Below are positions 1 through 5,541 of a stretch of 10,025 bases of DNA, piece after piece (position 1 is the stretch's first letter; every line of letters starts with the position of its first letter). A model generated the notes under the pieces. The model saw nothing but the letters and a program-made list of their open reading frames with translations, had not been told where the DNA came from and ran no database searches. The stretch is from Acidovorax sp. (GTDB lineage Bacteria > Pseudomonadota > Gammaproteobacteria > Burkholderiales > Burkholderiaceae_C): positions 1-10,025 of the forward strand of contig JASLFM010000060.1 in the NCBI GenBank assembly GCA_030150585.1, given 5' to 3'. A program made the translations under genes and the position numbers.

Positions 1-2527
1 CGCTCTTGGCCTGCCAGGCCGGATCGACGGCCGCCGACAACGGGTGGATGAAGGGGTGCATGTCGCTGGTGTTGAGGTCGTTCTTCTCGTACCAGGTGGC
101 CGTGGGCAGCACGATGTCGGAGTACAGGCACGTCGTGCTCATGCGGAAGTCCAGGGTCACCAGCAGGTCCAGCTTGCCCTCCGGCGCCTGGGCGTGCCAT
201 TGCACTTCCTCGGGCTTGGCGTCCTGCGGGCCCAGGTCCTTGCCCTGCACGCCATGGGCCGTGCCCAGCAGGTGCTTGAGGAAGTACTCGTGCCCCTTGC
301 CCGAGCTGCCCAGGATGTTGGAGCGCCACACGAACATGTTGCGCGGCCAGTTGGCGGGGTGGTCAGGGTCCTCGCAGCTCATGGCGAGGGAGCCGTCCTG
401 GAGCGACTGCACCACGTAGTCCTTGGCGTCGAGGCCGCGGACCTGGGCGTCCTTCACCACCTGCAGCGGATTGGTCTGCAGCTGCGGCGCGCTGGGCAGC
501 CAGCCCATGCGCTCGGCGCGCACATTGTGGTCGATCATGGCGCCGCTGTAGGCGCTCTTGTCGGCCAGGGGCGAGATCACCTCTTCCACGCCCAGCTTCT
601 CGTAGCGCCACTGGTCGGTGTGCGCGTAGAAGAAACTCGTGGAGTTCTGCTGGCGCGGCGGGCGGATCCAGTCGAGCGCGAAGGCCAGCGCCGTCCAGCC
701 GGTCTGCGGGCGCAGCTTCTCCTGGCCCACATAGTGCGCCCAGCCGCCGCCGCTCTGGCCGATGCAGCCGCACAGCATCAGCATGTTGATGATGCCGCGG
801 TAGTTCATGTCGCAGTGGTACCAGTGGTTCATGGCCGCGCCGATGATCACCATGGACTTGCCGCGCGTCTTGTCGGCGTTGTCGGCGAACTGGCGCGCCA
901 CGGCGATCACCTGGTCGCGCGGCACGCCGGTGATGGCCTCCTGCCATGCGGGGGTGTAGGGGGCGTTGGCCTCGTAGCCGCCGTCCGCGCCTTCGCCCTC
1001 CAGGCCGCGGTGGATGCCGTAGTTGGCGGCCAGCAGGTCGAACACCGTGGCCACGGCCACGCGGCCCTCGAGCCCGTCGCCGCTCAGTTCGAGGTGCGTC
1101 ACGGGCACGCGGCGCACCAGCACGTCGCCGTCCTGCGCGTTGGCCTTGAAGTGGGGCGACTCGACGCCGCCGAAGTACGGGAAGGCCACGTCGGAGACGG
1201 CGTGTTCCTGCGCGCCGTCCTCCAGCACCGAGAGCTTGAGCCGCACGTCGTTGCCGGTGCGCGCCTCCTTGGCCTCCAGGTTCCACAGGCCCTGGTCCTC
1301 ACGCCCCTCGGCGCCCCAGCGGAAGCCGATGGAGCCGTTGGGCAGGGCCACGTTGCCTTGCGCGTCGTAGGCCACGGTCTTCCAGTCGGGGTGGTTGCTC
1401 TGGTCCAGCTTGCCCGCGAAGTCGCTGGCGCGCACGTAGCGGTCGGGCACCATCACCGTGCGGCCGTCGGGCAGCGTCTTTTCCTTGAGGGCCACGAGCA
1501 GCGGCAGGTCGGTGTAGCGGCGCGCGTAGTCGTCAAAGTACGCCGAGCGCCCCTTCCCGCCATCCTTGAAGTAGAACTCCTTGAGGATCACGTGCCCCAT
1601 GGCCATGGCCACGGCCGCGTCGGTGCCCTGCTGCGGGTGCATCCACAGGTCGGCCAGCTTGGCCACCTCGGAATAGTCGGGCGTGACGGCCACGGTCTTC
1701 GCGCCCTTGTAGCGCACCTCGGTGAAAAAGTGGGCATCGGGCGTGCGCGTCTGGGGCACATTGGAGCCCCAGGCGATGATGAAGGTGGAGTTGTACCAGT
1801 CGGCGCTCTCGGGCACGTCGGTCTGCTCGCCCCACACCTGGGGGCTGGATGGCGGCAGGTCGCAGTACCAGTCGTAGAAGCTCATGCACACGCCGCCGAT
1901 GAGGCTCAGGTAGCGACTGCCCGCGGCGTACGAAATCATCGACATGGCCGGAATGGGCGAGAAGCCGATGATGCGGTCCGGACCATGCTTCTTGATCGTG
2001 TAGACGTTGGCCGCCGCGATGATCTGGTTGACCTCGTCCCATGTGCTGCGCACGAAGCCGCCCAGGCCGCGCTGCTTCTGCCACTCGCGGCGGGCGCCGT
2101 CGTTTTCGACGATGCTGGCCCAGGCATCCACGGGGCTCTTGGCCACGGCCAGCGCCGCGCGCCAGTGCTTGAGCAGGCGCGCGCGCACCAACGGGTACTT
2201 CACGCGGTTGGCGCTGTAGAGGTACCAGCTGTAGCTCGCCCCGCGCGCGCAACCGCGCGGCTCGTGGTTGGGCAGGTCGGGCCGCGTACGCGGGTAGTCG
2301 GTCTGCTGGGTTTCCCAGGTGACGATGCCGCCCTTAACGTAGATCTTCCACGAGCAGGAGCCCGTGCAGTTCACGCCGTGGGTGGAGCGCACGATCTTGT
2401 CGTGCGCCCAGCGGTCGCGGTAGGCGTCTTCCCACGTGCGGTCTTCGCCGTTGGTCTGGCCGTGGCCCTGCGAGAAGGTCTCGCGCGGCTGCGCGAAGTA
2501 GGAAAGTCGGTCGAGGAAATGGCTCAT
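1..2527 (-). CDS. narG: Respiratory nitrate reductase alpha subunit NarG (N-terminal 842 residues; C-terminus beyond window)
   Basis: NarG is the molybdenum catalytic subunit of membrane-bound nitrate reductase NarGHI. It reduces nitrate to nitrite on the cytoplasmic face, with electrons from quinol passed through NarI and NarH. The visible protein starts MSHFLDRLSYF, like the E. coli vestigial Tat-like leader. His50, Cys54, Cys58 and Cys93 form the HxxxCxxxC...C set that binds the FS0 4Fe-4S cluster. The segment SFYDWYCDLPP follows, in which Asp223 (codon 1861-1859) aligns with the E. coli Mo-ligand Asp222 (mature numbering). Further conserved stretches include WGEQTDVPESADWYNS and, near the left edge, NTSDMHPFIHPLSAAVDP. 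The frame is open throughout, with no frameshift. E. coli NarG has 1247 residues, so about the first two thirds are here. The ATG at 2527 is set by AAGGAG seven bases upstream. The gene lies 35 nt behind narK2 and is probably co-transcribed with it; narH, narJ and narI should follow beyond position 1. Identification is very secure. Confidence 0.98.
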   Translation of the reverse strand, partial: MSHFLDRLSYFAQPRETFSQGHGQTNGEDRTWEDAYRDRWAHDKIVRSTHGVNCTGSCSWKIYVKGGIVTWETQQTDYPRTRPDLPNHEPRGCARGASYSWYLYSANRVKYPLVRARLLKHWRAALAVAKSPVDAWASIVENDGARREWQKQRGLGGFVRSTWDEVNQIIAAANVYTIKKHGPDRIIGFSPIPAMSMISYAAGSRYLSLIGGVCMSFYDWYCDLPPSSPQVWGEQTDVPESADWYNSTFIIAWGSNVPQTRTPDAHFFTEVRYKGAKTVAVTPDYSEVAKLADLWMHPQQGTDAAVAMAMGHVILKEFYFKDGGKGRSAYFDDYARRYTDLPLLVALKEKTLPDGRTVMVPDRYVRASDFAGKLDQSNHPDWKTVAYDAQGNVALPNGSIGFRWGAEGREDQGLWNLEAKEARTGNDVRLKLSVLEDGAQEHAVSDVAFPYFGGVESPHFKANAQDGDVLVRRVPVTHLELSGDGLEGRVAVATVFDLLAANYGIHRGLEGEGADGGYEANAPYTPAWQEAITGVPRDQVIAVARQFADNADKTRGKSMVIIGAAMNHWYHCDMNYRGIINMLMLCGCIGQSGGGWAHYVGQEKLRPQTGWTALAFALDWIRPPRQQNSTSFFYAHTDQWRYEKLGVEEVISPLADKSAYSGAMIDHNVRAERMGWLPSAPQLQTNPLQVVKDAQVRGLDAKDYVVQSLQDGSLAMSCEDPDHPANWPRNMFVWRSNILGSSGKGHEYFLKHLLGTAHGVQGKDLGPQDAKPEEVQWHAQAPEGKLDLLVTLDFRMSTTCLYSDIVLPTATWYEKNDLNTSDMHPFIHPLSAAVDPAWQAKS

Positions 2528-2534
2528 CGTGAAG

Positions 2535-2540
2535 CTCCTT
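2535..2540 (-). promoter_or_regulatory. Shine-Dalgarno site of narG
   Basis: On the minus strand AAGGAG is followed by seven bases and then the narG ATG (2527-2525). This near-perfect site fixes the start and is the strongest ribosome site in the window, fitting a highly made enzyme subunit. Confidence 0.85.
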
Positions 2541-2562
2541 GGAATCGCTTATGGGTGTGCAT

Positions 2563-4011
2563 TCAGCAGGGCATTTCGGCGTTCTTGCGGGCGTAGTACC
2601 ACCAGGTCACCACCACGCACAGCACATAGAACACGGCGAACATCCACAGCGCGAACTCGGGCCCGCCCGTGGCGGCGATGGAGCTGCCGTAGCTCTTGGG
2701 GATGAAGAAGCCGCCGTAGGCACCCAAAGCGCCGGCGAAGCCCACGGCAGCGGCGCCCTCGGTGTTGCCCTCCTTGATGGCCTGGGCGTGGGCCGATTCG
2801 TCGTCGCTGCGCAGGGCGCGCAGCTTCTGGTTCAGGAAGATCACGGGGATCATGCGGAAGGTCGATCCGTTGCCGATGCCCGTGGTGAGGAAGAGCACCA
2901 GGAACATCAGGAAAAAGCCCGTAAAGCTGCCCTCGGCCGGCCCGAAGGGCATGGAAAAGCCCCCCGTGCCCTTGGGCAGGAAATACAGCACGCCCAGCAC
3001 GGCCAAGGCCATGACGATGAAGTTCCAGAACGTCACGGCGCCGCCACCCACCTTGTCGGCCAGCCAGCCGCCGAAGGGCCGGATCACGGCGCCCACGAGC
3101 GGCCCGAGCCACGCATAGGCCAGCGGGTTGACCTGCGGGAACAGCGCCTTGATGAGCAGCGGAAAGCCCGCCGCGAAGCCGATGAACGAGCCGAACGTGC
3201 CCAGGTACAGCAGGCACATGACCCAGTTGTGCTTGGCACGGAAGATCGCGGCCTGCGCGGCGAAGCTGGCCTTGGCGTCCTGGATGTCGTTCATGCCGAA
3301 CCACGCGGCAACCGACGCGATGGCGATCCATGGCACCCAGATGAAGGCCGCGTTCTGCGCCCAGACCTGCATGTGCTCGCCGTTCTTCACGATGGTCTGG
3401 GCCTCGCCGCCGAAGATGCCGAAGATGCCCGCCGTGATGACCAGCGGGCTCAGGAACTGCACCACCGACACGCCCAGGTTACCCAGGCCCGCATTCACGC
3501 CCAGCGCCGAGCCCTTGCGCTCCTTGGGGAAGAAGAAGCTGATGTTGGCCATGCTGGAGCTGAAGTTGCCCCCGCCCAGCCCGCACAGCAACGCCAGCGC
3601 GAGCATGGTGGGGTAGCCCGTGGTGTTGTCCTGCACCGCGTAGCCGATGCCGATGGCCGGGATCAGGAGCGACGCCGTGGACAGCGCCGTCCAGCGGCGC
3701 CCGCCGAAGATGGGCACCATGAACGAGTAGAAGATGCGCAGCGTGGCGCCCGAGAGCGCGGGCGCCGCGGCCAGCCAGAAGAGCTGGTTGGTCGAGTAGC
3801 GGAAGCCCAGCGCCGGCAGGTTCACGGCCACCACGCTCCAGACCTGCCAGATGGCGAAGGCCAGGAACAGGGCGGGTACCGAGATCCAGAGGTTGAGCTT
3901 GGCGACGGCCTCGCCTTCGCGCTCCCAGAACTGCTTGTCCTCGGGCGTCCAGAGCGTGAGCAACCGGCCTTGGCGGCCATTGCCGGCATGCGTTGCGGTA
4001 GGGGATGACAT
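2563..4011 (-). CDS. narK2: NarK2-type nitrate/nitrite transporter (NarK family, major facilitator)
   Basis: This 482-residue inner-membrane protein closely resembles E. coli NarK (463 aa), the nitrate/nitrite exchanger that brings nitrate to NarG and removes nitrite. A roughly 40-residue cytoplasmic N-terminus (LWTPEDKQFWEREGE) precedes LWISVPALFLAF, the start of TM1, as in E. coli NarK. Arg92 (SGATLRIFYSF) and Arg311 (GAVIRPFGGW) align with the substrate-binding Arg89 and Arg305. Both nitrate-signature motifs are present: GVNAGLGNLGVSVVQ at 171-185 and GFAGALGAYGGFFIPKSYG at 424-442. IFGGRRWT and NISFFFPKE are further family hallmarks. About 12 membrane helices are evident. The ATG at 4011 has the ribosome site AAAGG, part of which is the narK1 stop codon, so the two genes are probably translationally coupled. 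The type II (antiporter) assignment rests on similarity and was not tested. Confidence 0.93.
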   Translation of the reverse strand: MSSPTATHAGNGRQGRLLTLWTPEDKQFWEREGEAVAKLNLWISVPALFLAFAIWQVWSVVAVNLPALGFRYSTNQLFWLAAAPALSGATLRIFYSFMVPIFGGRRWTALSTASLLIPAIGIGYAVQDNTTGYPTMLALALLCGLGGGNFSSSMANISFFFPKERKGSALGVNAGLGNLGVSVVQFLSPLVITAGIFGIFGGEAQTIVKNGEHMQVWAQNAAFIWVPWIAIASVAAWFGMNDIQDAKASFAAQAAIFRAKHNWVMCLLYLGTFGSFIGFAAGFPLLIKALFPQVNPLAYAWLGPLVGAVIRPFGGWLADKVGGGAVTFWNFIVMALAVLGVLYFLPKGTGGFSMPFGPAEGSFTGFFLMFLVLFLTTGIGNGSTFRMIPVIFLNQKLRALRSDDESAHAQAIKEGNTEGAAAVGFAGALGAYGGFFIPKSYGSSIAATGGPEFALWMFAVFYVLCVVVTWWYYARKNAEMPC

Positions 4012-4016
4012 GGTGC

Positions 4017-4026
4017 GTACCTTTCA
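4017..4026 (-). promoter_or_regulatory. narK1 stop / narK2 ribosome-binding site overlap
   Basis: The minus strand reads TGAAAGG here. The TGA (4026-4024) ends narK1, and its last A begins the purine-rich AAAGG that sits about eight bases before the narK2 ATG at 4011. Ribosomes finishing narK1 therefore stop directly on the narK2 initiation region, which suggests translational coupling of the two transporters. Confidence 0.6.
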
Positions 4027-5298
4027 GGCCGCGTGCTGCGGCGCCATCACGTCGGTGCGGCGCACCTCGGTGAAATACATCCAGATGAGAGAAACCCAGA
4101 CCACGCCATACATCAGCATGAAGGCGCTGGAGCGGATGCCCGTCCAGTCCATGAGCACGCCGAACAGGATCGGCAGGATGAAGCCGCCCATGCCGCCCGC
4201 CAGGCCCACGATGCCGCTGATGGCGCCGATGTTGCCGGGGTAGTCGTCGCTGATGTACTTGAACACGCTGGCCTTGCCGAAGGCCATGGCAATGCCCAGC
4301 GCGAACATCAGCGCCGTGAACAGGTAGACGTTCAGGCCGATGTGGAAGGTCCGGGGTCCATCGACGGTGAGGATGGTGAAGTCCGTCTGCGGGTACGAGA
4401 GCAGGAACAGGCAGATCCAGCACACCCACATGACCCACCAGGTCACGCTGTGCGCGCCGTACCGGTCCGACAGCACGCCGCCGATGGCGCGCAGCACGCC
4501 GCCGGGCAGCGAGAAGCAGGCGGCCAGCAGCGCGGCCACTCGGATATCGAGGCCGTATTCGCCCACGTAGTACTGCACCATCCACAGGCTCAGCGCCACA
4601 TAGCCGCCAAACACGATGCTGTAGTACTGGCAGTACTTGAGCACCTTGGGGTCCTTGAGCGCTTTGAGCTGCTGGGCGAACGAGATGTTGCTGGGCACCA
4701 GGTGCGCCGGGTCGCTGTGGCTGAACAGCCAGAACAGCACCAGCGTGCCCAGCATGATGGCCGCGTAGACATGCGGCACGGCGGCCCAGCCGAAAGCCAC
4801 GAGGATTGCGGGCGCCACGAACTTGTTCACGGCCGCGCCGGAGTTGCCCGCACCGTAGACCCCCATGGCCATGCCCTGGCGGTGCTTGGGAAACCAGCGC
4901 GCCACGTAGGGCGTACCCACCGAGAACGATCCCCCGGCCAGCCCCACGAACAGGCCGATGGCGAGGAAGTGCCAGTACTCGGTGGCCGAACCCATGAGCC
5001 AGATCGCCGGAACGGTGGCCGCCATGAGCAGGGCCATCACGATGCGGCCACCGAACCGGTCGGTCCAGATGCCCAGCGGCACGCGCACCAGCGATCCCGT
5101 GAGCACCGGCATCGCCGTGAGCAGGCCGAACTGGGTGGAGCTCAGGTTCAGCATCTTCTTGATCGGGATGCCGATCACGCCGAACATCATCCAGACCATG
5201 AAGCAGACCGTGAATGCCAGCGTGCTCACGATGAGCACCGACCAGGCCTGGCGGTTGCGGCGGGAGTCATTTGCCGCAGGGTGCGACGCGGTTGCCAT
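4024..5298 (-). CDS. narK1: NarK1-type nitrate transporter (probable proton/nitrate symporter, major facilitator)
   Basis: This 424-residue, roughly 12-helix major-facilitator protein belongs to the nitrate/nitrite porter family but is clearly different from its neighbour NarK2. It lacks the long N-terminus and has the shorter NarK1 architecture. Arg72 (TGSLVRVPLGIW) and Arg270 (GGVLRAIGGVLSDRYG) are the expected substrate arginines. Nitrate-signature segments are GVYGAGNSGAAVNKF at 146-160 and GIVGLAGGMGGFILP at 362-376. WTDRFGGR after TM2 is the MFS loop motif. Known NarK1 proteins are thought to import nitrate with protons, starting respiration before internal nitrite is available for exchange. 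The ATG at 5298 (MATASHPAAND) is chosen over in-frame upstream starts at 5388 and 5331 because AGAGGG lies eight bases before it and the added residues look like translated leader. It is probably the first gene of narK1-narK2-narG(HJI). Confidence 0.9.
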   Translation of the reverse strand: MATASHPAANDSRRNRQAWSVLIVSTLAFTVCFMVWMMFGVIGIPIKKMLNLSSTQFGLLTAMPVLTGSLVRVPLGIWTDRFGGRIVMALLMAATVPAIWLMGSATEYWHFLAIGLFVGLAGGSFSVGTPYVARWFPKHRQGMAMGVYGAGNSGAAVNKFVAPAILVAFGWAAVPHVYAAIMLGTLVLFWLFSHSDPAHLVPSNISFAQQLKALKDPKVLKYCQYYSIVFGGYVALSLWMVQYYVGEYGLDIRVAALLAACFSLPGGVLRAIGGVLSDRYGAHSVTWWVMWVCWICLFLLSYPQTDFTILTVDGPRTFHIGLNVYLFTALMFALGIAMAFGKASVFKYISDDYPGNIGAISGIVGLAGGMGGFILPILFGVLMDWTGIRSSAFMLMYGVVWVSLIWMYFTEVRRTDVMAPQHAA

Positions 5299-5306
5299 TG
5301 GTTTTT

Positions 5307-5312
5307 CCCTCT
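5307..5312 (-). promoter_or_regulatory. Shine-Dalgarno site of narK1 (decides the start)
   Basis: The minus-strand sequence AAGAGGGAAAAACCA leads into ATG at 5298. The purine run AGAGGG is about eight bases from the start codon. The earlier in-frame ATG at 5331 and the start at 5388 have no comparable site, so the shorter protein is preferred. Confidence 0.7.
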
Positions 5313-5334
5313 TGTGCAAGATGGCATCCATGGT

Positions 5335-5383
5335 CCCGCGAACGCGGGCGCGCGCCCATCCTTCGCTGGAGGGCCTGGGGCCC
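5335..5383. repeat. Cluster of GC-rich inverted repeats in the narK1 leader
   Basis: Three perfect inverted repeats lie in a row. CCCGCG-aa-CGCGGG is at 5335-5348. The 12-base palindrome GGGCGCGCGCCC is at 5346-5357 and shares GGG with the first, so the two are mutually exclusive hairpins. GGGCC-tgg-GGCCC is at 5371-5383. They lie between the NarL-like site and the narK1 start, so they would be in the untranslated leader if transcription starts upstream. No function is recognised; they may affect mRNA stability or translation, or may simply reflect base composition. Confidence 0.4.
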
Positions 5384-5414
5384 GGCAAAAGAACGATGGC
5401 GGAAGCAGGCGCAC

Positions 5415-5430
5415 TACTCCCAAAGAACTA
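5415..5430. promoter_or_regulatory. Candidate NarL binding site, 7-2-7 inverted heptamers, upstream of narK1
   Basis: TACTCCC-AA-AGAACTA fits the known NarL/NarP arrangement TACYYMT-N2-AKRRGTA with one mismatch in each heptamer (last base of the left, fifth base of the right). It is centred 124 bases upstream of the narK1 ATG, in the gap where a nitrate-responsive promoter for narK1-narK2-narG is expected, and narL itself is in this cluster. No clear -10/-35 pair or FNR box was found in this gap, so the promoter is unplaced. Confidence 0.5.
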
Positions 5431-5462
5431 TGGGCGCCCTCCACGGCAGCGGGAGCACCAAT

Positions 5463-5500
5463 GAAAACTGCCGCAAGCGCTGGTGGCGCGTGCGGCAGTT
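5463..5500 (-). terminator. Intrinsic terminator after the chemoreceptor gene
   Basis: On the minus strand AACTGCCGCA (5500-5491) pairs perfectly with TGCGGCAGTT (5475-5466). The stem is extended by GCGC/GCGC (5489-5486 with 5480-5477) after one mismatch, around a five-base loop. The stem runs into TTTTC on the minus strand. It begins 41 bases after the chemoreceptor stop and should separate that gene from narK1. The T run is short (four bases). Confidence 0.75.
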
Positions 5501-5516
5501 GCTGTATTTTCGATTT

Positions 5517-5535
5517 CCGGCCGGACGATGGCCGG
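5517..5535. repeat. Short inverted repeat between the chemoreceptor stop and its terminator
   Basis: CCGGCC (5517-5522) and GGCCGG (5530-5535) can form a six-base-pair hairpin with a seven-base loop, starting six bases after the chemoreceptor stop. On the minus strand an A-rich rather than T-rich stretch follows, so it is not itself an intrinsic terminator. It could protect the mRNA 3' end. Confidence 0.35.
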
Positions 5536-5541
5536 GTGTGC

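Noticed and set aside
44..2596. 850-codon open frame on the plus strand
   Set aside because: It is antisense to narG, whose frame is unbroken and carries all NarG motifs. The translation is a low-complexity run of H, V, A, G and R with no recognisable domain, as expected from G/C-biased third positions.
2539..4008. 489-codon open frame on the plus strand
   Set aside because: It is antisense to narK2, rich in E, R, H, Q and A, with no domain and no ribosome site. It is a high-GC shadow.
5299..5388. Extended N-terminus for NarK1 starting at 5388 or 5331
   Set aside because: There is no ribosome site before either start, and the extra residues (MPGPRPSSEGWARARVRG and similar) are unlike a transporter N-terminus. 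A good site precedes the ATG at 5298.
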